A model generated the notes under the pieces. That model saw nothing but the letters and a program-made list of their open reading frames with translations, was not told the DNA's origin and made no database searches. Shown here piece after piece: positions 34,779 through 44,048 of a stretch of DNA of 64,000 nucleotides (position 1 is its first letter; each line of letters begins with the position of its first letter). This DNA is from Ruegeria profundi. GTDB lineage: Bacteria; Pseudomonadota; Alphaproteobacteria; Rhodobacterales; Rhodobacteraceae. The stretch lies in assembly GCF_001507545.1 (NCBI RefSeq), contig NZ_LQBP01000006.1:186001-250000 (forward strand), given 5' to 3'. The translations under genes and the position numbers were made by a program.

Positions 34779-36482
34779 TCAGATTTCGTCAGCGAAGTGT
34801 TTCATAACCAGACGGATCGGGTTCGGGGCCGCTTGCCCCAGACCGCAGATCGAGGCATCGCCCATGACCTGACACAGGTCTTCCAGCAGGTCTTGATCCC
34901 ATTTGTCGGCCTGCATCAGCTTTACCGCCTTTTCGCAGCCCGCCCGGCAGGGGGTGCACTGGCCGCAGCTTTCGTCTTCGAAGAAGCGCAGCATGTTCAG
35001 CGCCGCATCGCGGGCTGTGTCCTGATCAGACAGAACCACCACGGCGGCGGACCCGATAAACGTGCCAAGCGGTTGCAATGTGTCGAAATCAAGTGGTACG
35101 TCGTTTATTGACGCGGGCAACAGGCCAGAAGAGGGCCCGCCCGGTTGATAGGCCTTGAACACGTGGCCCTCAGCCATACCACCGGCGGCATCAATCACGT
35201 CAAGGATGGTCGACCCCGCAGGTAAAAGGTAGACGCCCGGCTGCGCAACCCGGCCCGAGACCGAATAGCTGCGCAGGCCTTTGCGGCCATTCTTTTCAAC
35301 TGAATTCAGGACCTGCGGCCCCTTGCGGCAGATTTTCGACACCCAATAAAGTGTCTCGACATTGTGGACCAAAGTTGGGCGGTTAAAGACCCCAACCTGC
35401 GCCACAAACGGAGGACGATGACGCGGCAGGCCCTTCTTGCCCTCAATCGATTCGATCATCGCGGATTCTTCACCGCAAATATAAGCACCGGCACCGCGAC
35501 GCAGGTCGATGTAGCCTTTTTCGACAATGCCTGCGTCTTCCAACGCCGAAATCTCGCGGCGCAGAATTTCCAGAACCGCCGGGTATTCATCGCGCATGTA
35601 GATGAAGCAGGTCTGCGCCTCGACCGCCCAGGCGGCAATCAGCATACCCTCAAGGAATACATGCGGAGTGCGCTCAAGGTAGTAGCGGTCTTTGAAGGTG
35701 CCCGGCTCGCCCTCGTCGCCATTCACGGCCAGATAACGCGGACCTTCGTTCATGCGAACAAAACCCCACTTTTTACCGGACGGGAAGCCAGCACCGCCCA
35801 GACCACGCAGACCCGAGGACAGGACGTCTTCCTGCACCTTTTCCCAATCGCCGCCCTCACGCAGCTCTTTCAGTTTGGCGTAACCACCTTCGGCCTCATA
35901 GGTCGCGAAGGTTTCGTAGTCAGGCAGATGGGCATGCGTATCATCGGCAGCAATCGCCGCCTGCACCTTTTCCGGGGTCGCATGGTCGATGTGATTGTGA
36001 CCGATCTCAAGCACAGGGGCCGTATCACAACGTCCCATGCAGGGCGCGCGCAAGACACGAACTTGTGATGCATCCAACCCGTCTTCCAGCGCCTTTTGCA
36101 ACTGCTGGGCACCGGCCATTTCGCAGGACAGAGAATCACAAACCCGGATCGTCAGCGCGGGCGGAGGGACCTCATCCTCTTTGACCACATCGAAATGGGC
36201 ATAGAAGGTGGCCGTTTCATAGATTTCGGCCTGACCGACCCGCATTTCCACTGCCAACGCAGCGATATGATCGGCGCTTATGTGGCCGTGCGCATCCTGA
36301 ATTAAGTGCAGAAATTCAATAAGTAAGTCCCGGCGTCGCGGTCGGTCGCCCAAAAGGGCTGCGATTTCGGCTTGCGCCTCGTCCGTGAATTGACGGCCCT
36401 TGGGTGTGTGCCGTCCCTTGCCTTTACCTGACTTCCAGACGCCCTTGGGGGCTCCGGATGGCTTGGTATCTAATGGTGCCAT
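34779..36482 (-). CDS. fdsB: Formate dehydrogenase FdsG-FdsB fusion (NADH-binding subunit)
   Basis: 567 residues in two parts. Residues about 30-190 are NuoE/FdsG-like with 2Fe-2S ligands (CDSLSC then CMGRCDTAP). Residues about 200-567 are NuoF/FdsB-like with the NAD/FMN segment GLGGAGFPSGKKW, NGDEGEPGTFKDR, and the 4Fe-4S site CGQCTPCRAGC. In many bacteria these are two proteins. Electrons from formate go from FdsA through this subunit to NAD. A basic, low-complexity N-terminus (about 1-28) precedes the first domain. Confidence 0.93.
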   Translation of the reverse strand: MAPLDTKPSGAPKGVWKSGKGKGRHTPKGRQFTDEAQAEIAALLGDRPRRRDLLIEFLHLIQDAHGHISADHIAALAVEMRVGQAEIYETATFYAHFDVVKEDEVPPPALTIRVCDSLSCEMAGAQQLQKALEDGLDASQVRVLRAPCMGRCDTAPVLEIGHNHIDHATPEKVQAAIAADDTHAHLPDYETFATYEAEGGYAKLKELREGGDWEKVQEDVLSSGLRGLGGAGFPSGKKWGFVRMNEGPRYLAVNGDEGEPGTFKDRYYLERTPHVFLEGMLIAAWAVEAQTCFIYMRDEYPAVLEILRREISALEDAGIVEKGYIDLRRGAGAYICGEESAMIESIEGKKGLPRHRPPFVAQVGVFNRPTLVHNVETLYWVSKICRKGPQVLNSVEKNGRKGLRSYSVSGRVAQPGVYLLPAGSTILDVIDAAGGMAEGHVFKAYQPGGPSSGLLPASINDVPLDFDTLQPLGTFIGSAAVVVLSDQDTARDAALNMLRFFEDESCGQCTPCRAGCEKAVKLMQADKWDQDLLEDLCQVMGDASICGLGQAAPNPIRLVMKHFADEI

Positions 36483-36564
36483 GATGTCCTCCGATTGAGA
36501 GTCCGAATGTCATCAGACTAGCATATCGTCAAATCGCATATTTCAATCGCACGATAAGGAAATA

Positions 36565-37449
36565 TTATTGCTCCAAAGACGTCACCACATCACGCAAAGC
36601 ATCAACCGTTGGCAGTTCTGGTTCACGGATCAAGGTGGCCAGACAAATCGGTTTGCTGACCACCGGATCGACCAGCGGCAACACCCTGGTCCCCGTTAGA
36701 TCACCCAAGGCACGTACCAGAACAAGCGGGACAACGGTTGCCGCCAGACCCTCGCACGCCATGACCATTGAGGCGGAAAAACCACTGGTTTCGGCAACCA
36801 CGTCTGGATGCAAACCATGCTCGGCAAAAATTCGGTCAAGAATACGCCTGTTCTGCATCTGCGGCTCAAGCAGGCTCAGCGGGAATTCGGCTACTCGACC
36901 CCACGGAATTGGGCCGGTTTCATCCGTCATGTGTGTTGGGACCAACAGCACATAGGTCTCTTCGTACAGCGGCTGCACTCTGCGCAAGTCAGTGCCGATA
37001 CTGTCACCGTAGGTCACTCCGGCATCTATGCTGCCTTCGTCCAGCCGGTACTGTATGGCGGTGGAGGACAGGGTTTCAATCCGGGTCACAATACGAGGGT
37101 GCGCATCCCGCAGGCGCTTGATCAGGTGCCCCGTGAATGCAATCGCCGTTGGGATCACACCCAGAATCAAAGTGCCGGTAATCTCACCCTTGGCCGCCAA
37201 AACCTGCTGTTCCAGCGCTTTGGTATCGTCGAGGATGCGCCGCGCCCGCTGGACGATCATCGCGCCTTCCTCGGTCAGCCCCTGAAACCGGTTCGCGCGG
37301 CGGACAATCGAAACCCCAAGCCGGTCTTCGAGATTGCGAATACGCATCGAAAAGGCAGGCTGCGAAATCCCGCATTCTTCGGCCGCTTTGGCAAAATGTC
37401 GGTGCCGCGCGAGGGCGCTAAGCAATTGTAGGTCACGGATTTCGATCAT
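36565..37449 (-). CDS. LysR-family regulator of the formate dehydrogenase operon
   Basis: 294 residues from MIEIRDLQLL (37449). The HTH is HRHFAKAAEECGISQPAFSMRIRNLEDRLGVSIVRRANR; the effector domain begins at GEITGTLILGVIPT. The gene precedes fdsGB on the same strand with 82 bases between, an arrangement seen with FdsR-type regulators. The ligand may be formate (inference). Confidence 0.9.
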   Translation of the reverse strand: MIEIRDLQLLSALARHRHFAKAAEECGISQPAFSMRIRNLEDRLGVSIVRRANRFQGLTEEGAMIVQRARRILDDTKALEQQVLAAKGEITGTLILGVIPTAIAFTGHLIKRLRDAHPRIVTRIETLSSTAIQYRLDEGSIDAGVTYGDSIGTDLRRVQPLYEETYVLLVPTHMTDETGPIPWGRVAEFPLSLLEPQMQNRRILDRIFAEHGLHPDVVAETSGFSASMVMACEGLAATVVPLVLVRALGDLTGTRVLPLVDPVVSKPICLATLIREPELPTVDALRDVVTSLEQ

Positions 37450-37680
37450 TTCAGGGCGTCTCAAAAGGCAAATCAGCCCCCACCTTAACGGCGGGCATAC
37501 TGCATAGAAACGCAAGAATTGACCCGGACTGTCGCATTAAGCCAGCAACACGCAGAGCGCTTTCCAGTGCCCGAGATCGCGCGGGATAAACCGATTGTGA
37601 GCTTCACGGCAAGTTAAGTCATTCGTGAAGAAAAACTCGATACTACGTGTGGGGACAGCACAGTTCAAAGGGAGGGCGAC

Positions 37681-38220
37681 GTGTTACTTAAGAAACTCGC
37701 CGCGCATATTATTCGGCGCGCAGAAAACCGTATCGGTGTTAAACTGGATTATACTCACAAGATCGCAGAGACCCACATGGGTCTTCTCATGCGGTACAAC
37801 CGCATTTTTGGGTTTCTCGACCCGAACAAACACGTTCCCGCACTGGCATATCACACGGCCCGCCTGCGCGGCGCGATTGCTGCAGATTGCGGTATCTGTG
37901 TAGAAGCGGAAATCAACCTTGCGGGGCAAGCAGGCCTCGACGAAGCAACGATAGATGCTGTGCTGCGATCCGATTATTCCGAGCTTCCCGAGGATGTGAC
38001 GGCCGTCGCAAATCTGACAGATGCGGTTGTTGGTCGATACGAAGATGACACTGAGGCACGTGAAATCATCAAGACAGCTTATGGAGACGCTGGTTTGATT
38101 GAGGTGAGTTTTGCCATGAACGGAGCGGCGCTTCTTCCGAACATCAAACGCGCGATGGGATACGCCACAGTGTGCGATATCGCAGTTCTGCGCCGGCAAG
38201 CCTGGTTGTCGGCAGGCTGA
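37681..38220 (+). CDS. Carboxymuconolactone decarboxylase (AhpD-like) family protein
   Basis: 179 residues with a GTG start and GGGAGG upstream. The CMD-fold core has IAADCGICVEAEINLAGQAG, with a CxxC pair in the AhpD position, preceded by YHTARLRGA. It may be a thiol-dependent peroxidase or oxidoreductase. The N-terminal 60 residues are helical and less conserved. It is convergent with ychF, 67 bases apart. The substrate is unknown. Confidence 0.75.
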   Translation: MLLKKLAAHIIRRAENRIGVKLDYTHKIAETHMGLLMRYNRIFGFLDPNKHVPALAYHTARLRGAIAADCGICVEAEINLAGQAGLDEATIDAVLRSDYSELPEDVTAVANLTDAVVGRYEDDTEAREIIKTAYGDAGLIEVSFAMNGAALLPNIKRAMGYATVCDIAVLRRQAWLSAG

Positions 38221-38287
38221 ATGCACCTGACGACAATTGGCACCGCGACCTAAATCACACAGGTCAGATTGGTCGGAAACTCTTGGG

Positions 38288-39385
38288 TCAGGTATTGAAC
38301 AGGAAGTGCATGACATCGCCATCCTTGACGATGTATCCCTTGCCCTCGGCCCGCATTTTACCAGCTTCTTTCGCCCCCTGCTCGCCATTGGCGGCAATGT
38401 AGTCGTCATAGGCGATGGTCTCGGCGCGGATAAACCCTTTTTCAAAATCACCATGGATTACGCCAGCGGCCTGCGGCGCGGCTGTGCCGGTTCGAATGGT
38501 CCAGGCGCGGGCCTCTTTCGGGCCGACGGTGAAGTAGGTTTCCAGCTTCAGCAGATCGTAGCCAGCGCGGATCAGACGGTCGAGGCCGGGTTCTTCCAAA
38601 CCCATCTCTTCGAGGAACATCTGCGCCTCATCCTCCTCCAGCAGGCTGATCTCTTCCTCGATCTTGGCGCTGATGATAACGTGCGCGTTGCCCTGTGCCG
38701 CGGCCATCTCAGCCACGCGGGCTGAATACTCGTTGCCCTCGGCTGCTTCTTCCTCGGACACGTTGCAGACATAAAGCACTGGCTTGGTCGTCAGGAGCTG
38801 CAGCATCTTCCACGCCTTGGCATCTTCGTCCGAAACCTCGACCAAACGCGCGGGTTTGCCACTTTCCAACATGGCCTGAGCGTCGGCAAGAAGGCGGTCT
38901 TGCTGCTGCGCTTCCTTATCGTTGCCCTTCAGCTTGCGCACCAGATTAGCGCGTCGCTTTTCGATGCTTTCCAAATCAGCCAGCATCAGCTCGGTTTCGA
39001 TCGTGTCGGCATCCGCGACCGGATCCACGCGACCATCAACATGGGTCACATCACCATCTTCGAAACAGCGCAGGACATGGGCGATGGCGTCAGTCTCACG
39101 AATATTGGCAAGGAACTGATTGCCCAGCCCTTCGCCTTTGGACGCGCCTTTGACCAATCCGGCAATGTCCACAAACGTCATGCGCGTCGGGATAATCTGC
39201 TTGGACGACGCAATCGCCGCCAACTTGTCCAGCCGCGCGTCAGGAACCGCAACGTCACCGACGTTGGGCTCAATGGTGCAGAACGGGAAGTTCGCCGCCT
39301 GGGCAGCAGCGGTTTTGGTCAACGCATTGAACAGGGTCGACTTGCCCACATTCGGCAGACCCACGATTCCCATTTTAAAGCCCAT
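38288..39385 (-). CDS. ychF: Redox-regulated ATPase YchF
   Basis: 365 residues from ATG 39385, preceded by AGGAGGG. The P-loop is [16 protein letters not shown], and the specificity motif is CNVSEEEA (NxxE instead of NKxD), as expected of YchF/OLA1, which prefers ATP. The C-terminal TGS-like domain includes [14 protein letters not shown] and [13 protein letters not shown]. It binds ribosomes and affects the oxidative-stress response in other bacteria. Confidence 0.96.
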   Translation of the reverse strand: MGFKMGIVGLPNVGKSTLFNALTKTAAAQAANFPFCTIEPNVGDVAVPDARLDKLAAIASSKQIIPTRMTFVDIAGLVKGASKGEGLGNQFLANIRETDAIAHVLRCFEDGDVTHVDGRVDPVADADTIETELMLADLESIEKRRANLVRKLKGNDKEAQQQDRLLADAQAMLESGKPARLVEVSDEDAKAWKMLQLLTTKPVLYVCNVSEEEAAEGNEYSARVAEMAAAQGNAHVIISAKIEEEISLLEEDEAQMFLEEMGLEEPGLDRLIRAGYDLLKLETYFTVGPKEARAWTIRTGTAAPQAAGVIHGDFEKGFIRAETIAYDDYIAANGEQGAKEAGKMRAEGKGYIVKDGDVMHFLFNT

Positions 39386-39583
39386 CCTGCCCTCCTGAAG
39401 CGATACGACGGCGTCTTCTAGGCGTGTCCGGGGAAATGCGCAAGCCGGACTGCGGATTGGTCGGTTAGCCCGATTGGAAACATCACGTAAACGTTCGTCA
39501 TCTGTGAACTTGGGCTTGTTGAAAACCACGGCATAGGGTCGCCACGTAACAAGCCGAAATCAAACAAATAGTGAATACCTGAC

Positions 39584-40069
39584 ATGAAGAAAACTATCGC
39601 GGCCCTTGCGCTTATGCTTGTGGCCCAGACAGCACAGGCGCAGTCCATTGTCGTTGGTGCGGGGTATGCAGATTTTTCTCACAGCGCAGCCAGCGATGAG
39701 GCGGTCTTTTCGCTTGAGTACCAGCATCGCCCCTTTCATGAGTCTACACGCTTTTCCGCCGCATGGGGAGCGGCCCTGACCGTGGATACGGCCGGCGATG
39801 TTCATGCCGGGGTCGGTTTGATCGGGTTTTACACGTTTGCGGACCGTTGGTTCGTGGAAGGCAGCGTCATGCCTGGCTATTATTCCGAAGGCAAAGACAG
39901 AAATGACCTGGGGGGTGAGTTTCAGATCCGCAGTCTGCTGGGCATCGGCTATACGCTGAACAACGGTGACAAGCTGTCTTTTGCAATTACCCACAAATCG
40001 AATGCCAGCACGCAGGACGACAACCCGGGCGTCAACGAGGCCCTGCTAAGATATCACTTCACCTACTGA
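39584..40069 (+). CDS. PagL-like lipid A 3-O-deacylase (acyloxyacyl hydrolase family)
   Basis: 161 residues. A signal peptide (ALALMLVAQTAQAQ) precedes an eight-strand barrel-type protein that ends in an aromatic residue (YHFTY). The active-site signature HKSNAS appears near residue 142, as HxSN in PagL, and a later Glu (GVNEALLRYHF) may complete the triad. It would trim the 3-O acyl chain of lipid A in the outer membrane. It is divergent from ychF. Confidence 0.72.
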   Translation: MKKTIAALALMLVAQTAQAQSIVVGAGYADFSHSAASDEAVFSLEYQHRPFHESTRFSAAWGAALTVDTAGDVHAGVGLIGFYTFADRWFVEGSVMPGYYSEGKDRNDLGGEFQIRSLLGIGYTLNNGDKLSFAITHKSNASTQDDNPGVNEALLRYHFTY

Positions 40070-40148
40070 GGTGTTGCAGCAGGACCGGGATTGATTTTCG
40101 CGCAAAGTTTCTGCACATCAGGTCGAAACCTGAATGCAAGGACTGCAG

Positions 40149-40940
40149 ATGACCCGTATCGACGCAAAGTTCGCCGCCCTCAAGGCCGAAGGTAAAAAGG
40201 CGTTTATCGCCTATATCATGGCAGGTGACCCGGATTTCGACACATCGCTTGAGGTCGTGAAGGGACTTCCCGGTGCCGGGGTGGACGTCATTGAACTGGG
40301 ATTGCCCTTCACGGACCCGATGGCCGATGGGCCGACCATTCAGGCGGCTGGTCAGCGGGCCCTGGATGGGGGCATGACCTTGCAGCGAACCCTGGATCTG
40401 GCTCGCGCCTTCCGCGAGACTGACGATACGACCCCGATTGTTCTGATGGGGTACTACAACCCGATCTACAGCCGTGGTGTTGAGAAATTTCTGGACGACG
40501 CCAAGGCCGCAGGCATCGATGGTCTGATCGTGGTTGACCTGCCCCCGGAAGAAGATGAGGAACTGTGCCTGCCAGCCCAAGCTGCAGGTCTGAATTTTAT
40601 CCGCCTTGCCACGCCAACAACTGATGACAAACGCCTGCCCCGCGTTCTGCAGAACACGTCGGGCTTTGTGTACTACGTCTCGATCACCGGCATCACCGGA
40701 GCGGCCGAGGCGCAGGCCACGAATGTCGGGCCCGAAGTGGCGCGGATCAAATCGGCAACCGACCTGCCGGTCATTGTGGGCTTTGGCATCAACTCGCCGG
40801 AAAAATCCAAGGCAATCGCCAGCGTTGCTGATGGCGCGGTCGTTGGTTCAGCTATCGTCAGTCAGATCGCGGCAGGTAAACCCGTGGCCGAGGTTCTGGA
40901 CTTTGTAAAGTCACTGGCCGACGGTGCGCACTCGGCCTGA
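40149..40940 (+). CDS. trpA: Tryptophan synthase alpha subunit
   Basis: 263 residues from MTRIDAKF (40149), with AAGGA upstream. The catalytic Glu and Asp are in [21 protein letters not shown], and [13 protein letters not shown] and [13 protein letters not shown] are the phosphate-binding region. It cleaves indole-3-glycerol phosphate. TrpB and TrpF are encoded 5-8 kb away on the other strand, so trpA is not in their operon. Confidence 0.96.
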   Translation: MTRIDAKFAALKAEGKKAFIAYIMAGDPDFDTSLEVVKGLPGAGVDVIELGLPFTDPMADGPTIQAAGQRALDGGMTLQRTLDLARAFRETDDTTPIVLMGYYNPIYSRGVEKFLDDAKAAGIDGLIVVDLPPEEDEELCLPAQAAGLNFIRLATPTTDDKRLPRVLQNTSGFVYYVSITGITGAAEAQATNVGPEVARIKSATDLPVIVGFGINSPEKSKAIASVADGAVVGSAIVSQIAAGKPVAEVLDFVKSLADGAHSA

Positions 40941-40970
40941 CAGCCCGGCAAATAAGCTATTCAAAAGACA

Positions 40971-41002
40971 CCGCAGCAAGCGAACAGCGTGCTGCGGTTT
41001 TT
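40971..41002 (+). terminator. Intrinsic terminator of trpA
   Basis: CCGCAGCA, an 11-base loop and TGCTGCGG followed by TTTTT, 31 bases after the trpA stop. Confidence 0.9.
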
Positions 41003-41077
41003 CATGCCAGCGGACGATTGCACCAAGCGGATTGCGCCAGTAAAACTGCGTGAACCATTCACCAGAGGCGCTGTTTA

Positions 41078-42244
41078 ATGTCCGTAATAACAACCATCGA
41101 AGACCTGCGGCACATCTACGAACGCCGCGTACCGCGCATGTTTTACGACTACGCCGAAAGCGGCAGTTGGACCGAACAGACCTTTCGCGAAAATAGCTCG
41201 GATTTTTCGGATATCCGTCTGCGCCAACGTGTTGCCGTGGATATGTCCGGACGCTCGACCGCCTCGCAAATGATCGGTGAAGACGTCGCTATGCCTGTCG
41301 CGCTTGCCCCGGTGGGGTTAACGGGCATGCAGCATGCGGATGGCGAGATGAAGGCTGCCAAGGCCGCCGAAGAGTTCGGCGTGCCGTTCACCCTGTCGAC
41401 CATGTCGATCAACTCGATCGAAGATGTGGCTGAACACACCACGAAACCCTTCTGGTTCCAGCTTTATACGATGAAGGATCAGGACTATGTCAGCCGCCTG
41501 ATCCAGCGCGCCAAGGATGCAAAATGTTCAGCGCTCGTGATCACGCTGGACCTGCAAATCCTTGGACAGCGACACAAAGATCTGAAGAACGGCCTGTCAG
41601 CGCCACCGAAACTGACCCCCAAATCAATCGCAAACCTGATGACTAAATGGTCCTGGGGGATCGAGATGCTGAACGCCAAGCGCCGCGAGTTCGGCAACAT
41701 CGTTGGCCATGTTGACGGTATCTCGGACGCTTCGTCGCTGGGTGCATGGACAGCTGAACAGTTCGATCCCAGTCTTGATTGGTCAAAGGTAGAAAAGCTG
41801 ATGCAGCAATGGGGCGGCAAGGTCATCCTGAAGGGTATTCTGGATGCTGAAGACGCCAAGATGGCCGTAAAACTGGGAGCCGACGCGATCATCGTTTCAA
41901 ACCACGGCGGGCGCCAACTGGATGGGGCTCTTAGCTCTATTCGCATGCTGCCGCAAATCATGGACGCTGTCGGAGGGGATATCGAGGTTCACATGGACGG
42001 TGGAATTCGGTCCGGCCAGGACGTCCTGAAAGCCATCGCCCTGGGTGCCAAAGGCACCTATATCGGCCGCGCCTTTGTATACGGGTTAGGCGCAATGGGA
42101 CAGAAAGGCGTGGCCACTGCGCTGGATGTCATCCAAAAGGAACTGGATACGACAATGGCGCTGTGCGGAGAACGCAGTGTTGGCGATCTGGGGCGGCACA
42201 ATCTTCTGATCCCCGATGACTTCGGCGGCCGCTGGCAGGACTGA
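41078..42244 (+). CDS. lldD: FMN-dependent alpha-hydroxy acid dehydrogenase (L-lactate dehydrogenase type)
   Basis: 388 residues. Active-site segments are YYDYAESG-like FYDYAESGS near residue 24, LAPVGLTGMQHADGE, WGGKVILKGIL (Lys), SNHGGRQLDGALS (the catalytic His and Arg) and HMDGGIRSGQDVLKA (FMN phosphate). The length and these parts match L-lactate dehydrogenase LldD, though glycolate or another 2-hydroxy acid cannot be excluded. It probably feeds the respiratory chain. A trpA terminator separates it from trpA. Confidence 0.88.
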   Translation: MSVITTIEDLRHIYERRVPRMFYDYAESGSWTEQTFRENSSDFSDIRLRQRVAVDMSGRSTASQMIGEDVAMPVALAPVGLTGMQHADGEMKAAKAAEEFGVPFTLSTMSINSIEDVAEHTTKPFWFQLYTMKDQDYVSRLIQRAKDAKCSALVITLDLQILGQRHKDLKNGLSAPPKLTPKSIANLMTKWSWGIEMLNAKRREFGNIVGHVDGISDASSLGAWTAEQFDPSLDWSKVEKLMQQWGGKVILKGILDAEDAKMAVKLGADAIIVSNHGGRQLDGALSSIRMLPQIMDAVGGDIEVHMDGGIRSGQDVLKAIALGAKGTYIGRAFVYGLGAMGQKGVATALDVIQKELDTTMALCGERSVGDLGRHNLLIPDDFGGRWQD

Positions 42245-42306
42245 CCGCGCAAAAACAAGGCGCTCTGCCCCGACCGCCCTCTGGGCAACTCCCCTTGGAC
42301 ATTTGC

Positions 42307-42376
42307 GGCCAGATGAAGCAACGGATTCCGCATTCATCTGGCCCAAAATATCCCGGAGCGCGAGGCAGAGCCTCGC
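42307..42376 (+). promoter_or_regulatory. Two perfect hairpins in the rplY leader
   Basis: Hairpin 1 pairs GGCCAGATGAA (42307-42317) with TTCATCTGGCC (42333-42343), loop of 15. Hairpin 2 is GCGAGGC-AGA-GCCTCGC (42360-42376). Both lie in the 247 bases between lldD and rplY; hairpin 1 is followed by CAAAAT rather than a T-tract. They could be lldD 3'-end structures or a cis-regulatory leader of rplY. Confidence 0.5.
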
Positions 42377-42491
42377 AAAAGGTCATAACGGCCAAAAAGA
42401 CCTTTCCAATCACAGTGAATCAAGCTAAGGACGCGGCTTCACGCGGGCATACAGCCTTGGAGGATGCCCGCCCTAACATTGGAGATATATC

Positions 42492-43151
42492 ATGGCTGGT
42501 GAGATTCCTGATCTCGTAGCTCTGGAACGGACGGGGACAGGCAAGGGCGCCGCTCGTCAAGCACGCCGCGACGGCATGGTTCCGGGCATTGTTTTTGGTG
42601 GCGACAAAGACCCGCTGCCAATTCAGATTCCGTTCAATGAAGTGTTCAAGCGCCTGAAAGCTGGTCGGTTCAAGTCGACCCTGTGGAACCTGAAGGTTGA
42701 TGGCCACGAAGACGTGCGCGTCATCTGCCGCGACGTTCAGCGTGACGTCGTCAAAGACCTGCCGACCCACCTGGACCTGATGCGCCTGCGCCGGACGACC
42801 AAGATCGCGTTGTTCATTCCCGTTGAATTCATCAACGAAGAAGCGGCACCCGGCATCAAAAAAGGCGGCGTTCTGACCGTTGTGCGCCCCGAAGTCGAAC
42901 TGCTGTGCACCGCCGGCGACATTCCTGAGAAGATCACTGTTGATCTGACTGGCATGGAAATCAACGACGTCGTGACAATCTCGTCGGTGGACCTACCCGA
43001 AGGCACCAAGCCGACCATTGACCGTGATTTCGTGATCGCAAACGTCTCGGCACCGACCGGTCTGGCGACCAGCGATGAGGAAGAAGGCGAAGAAGCCGAA
43101 GTGGCGCCAGACGAAGTTGAAGTCGTCGGCCAGGAAGAAGCCGAAGAATAA
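42492..43151 (+). CDS. rplY: 50S ribosomal protein L25 (CTC/TL5 form)
   Basis: 219 residues. The N-terminal L25 domain binds 5S rRNA ([21 protein letters not shown], near 15-35). The C-terminal CTC/TL5 beta domain runs to about residue 195, and an acidic tail ([13 protein letters not shown]) ends the protein. It is followed by a terminator and pth, the usual rplY-pth order. ATG 42492 has GGAG six to ten bases upstream. Confidence 0.96.
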   Translation: MAGEIPDLVALERTGTGKGAARQARRDGMVPGIVFGGDKDPLPIQIPFNEVFKRLKAGRFKSTLWNLKVDGHEDVRVICRDVQRDVVKDLPTHLDLMRLRRTTKIALFIPVEFINEEAAPGIKKGGVLTVVRPEVELLCTAGDIPEKITVDLTGMEINDVVTISSVDLPEGTKPTIDRDFVIANVSAPTGLATSDEEEGEEAEVAPDEVEVVGQEEAEE

Positions 43152-43177
43152 ACCCGGGGTCATATTCCGGAAATTTG

Positions 43178-43209
43178 AACGGGGCTCAGATCGGGTCCCG
43201 TTTTCTTTT
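43178..43209 (+). terminator. Intrinsic terminator of rplY
   Basis: AACGGG, a 13-base loop and CCCGTT with TTTTCTTTT, about 30 bases after the rplY stop. It separates rplY from pth. Confidence 0.7.
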
Positions 43210-43286
43210 GTCGACCGCACTGGAAAACGGGCACCATTCCGTGCGATCAACCCCCTGTGCATATCGCTATAAACAAGGACAGAACT

Positions 43287-43967
43287 ATGAAGCTGTTTGT
43301 CGGATTGGGGAACCCGGGATCAAAATATGCCCGCAACCGGCACAATATTGGCTTTATGGCCGTGGACCGGATTGCCGAGGATCACGGCTTTGGCCCATGG
43401 AAAAGCAAGTTTCAGGCTGAACTCGCCGAAGGTCGGCTAGGCGATCAAAAAGTGCTTTTGATCAAACCGCAGACCTTCATGAACCGTTCGGGCCAGTCCG
43501 TTGGTGAGGCGATGCGGTTCTACAAACTGGATTCGAGCGACGTGACGGTTTTCCACGACGAATTGGACCTAGCCCCCGGCAAGGTTCGGGTCAAAGCGGG
43601 TGGCGGCCATGCGGGCCACAACGGCTTACGCTCGATCCACGAACATATCAGCCCGGCCTATGACCGGGTGCGTCTGGGTATCGGCCATCCCGGTCGAAAA
43701 GAACTGGTCTCTCCCTATGTTCTGAGCGATTTTGCCAAGGCTGACGCCGATTGGCTGGACGACGTACTACGCGGTGTATCGGATGGCGCTGGATTTCTGG
43801 CTGACGGGGATGGCGGGAAATTCATGAACGCCGTCGCTTTACGCACGGCCCCGCCCCGGTCTTCCAAATCATCACCACAGCCAGACAAACCAGCCGAAAA
43901 CCCAGCCCCTGCACCAGAGGTCGACGACCGCTCAGCTATGCAAAAGCTGCTGGACAAGTTCAAATAA
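43287..43967 (+). CDS. pth: Peptidyl-tRNA hydrolase
   Basis: 226 residues from ATG 43287 with AAGGAC upstream. Active-site residues are visible in [18 protein letters not shown] (the catalytic His), [11 protein letters not shown] (Asp) and [13 protein letters not shown] (Asn). It recycles tRNA from prematurely released peptidyl-tRNA. The C-terminus after about residue 190 is a low-complexity, proline-rich extension ([11 protein letters not shown]) not required by the fold. Confidence 0.96.
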   Translation: MKLFVGLGNPGSKYARNRHNIGFMAVDRIAEDHGFGPWKSKFQAELAEGRLGDQKVLLIKPQTFMNRSGQSVGEAMRFYKLDSSDVTVFHDELDLAPGKVRVKAGGGHAGHNGLRSIHEHISPAYDRVRLGIGHPGRKELVSPYVLSDFAKADADWLDDVLRGVSDGAGFLADGDGGKFMNAVALRTAPPRSSKSSPQPDKPAENPAPAPEVDDRSAMQKLLDKFK

Positions 43968-44048
43968 GGCTGTTCACCTGACCGTAACGTCCCAATTACG
44001 CACTTATTTCTCGTGCGCTCCAATACTGCGGCGATAGCGGAGGCAAGT

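Noticed and set aside
36565..37449. Possible CbbR (Calvin cycle) regulator
   Set aside because: No cbb genes are near; the position upstream of the formate dehydrogenase operon makes an FdsR-type role more likely.
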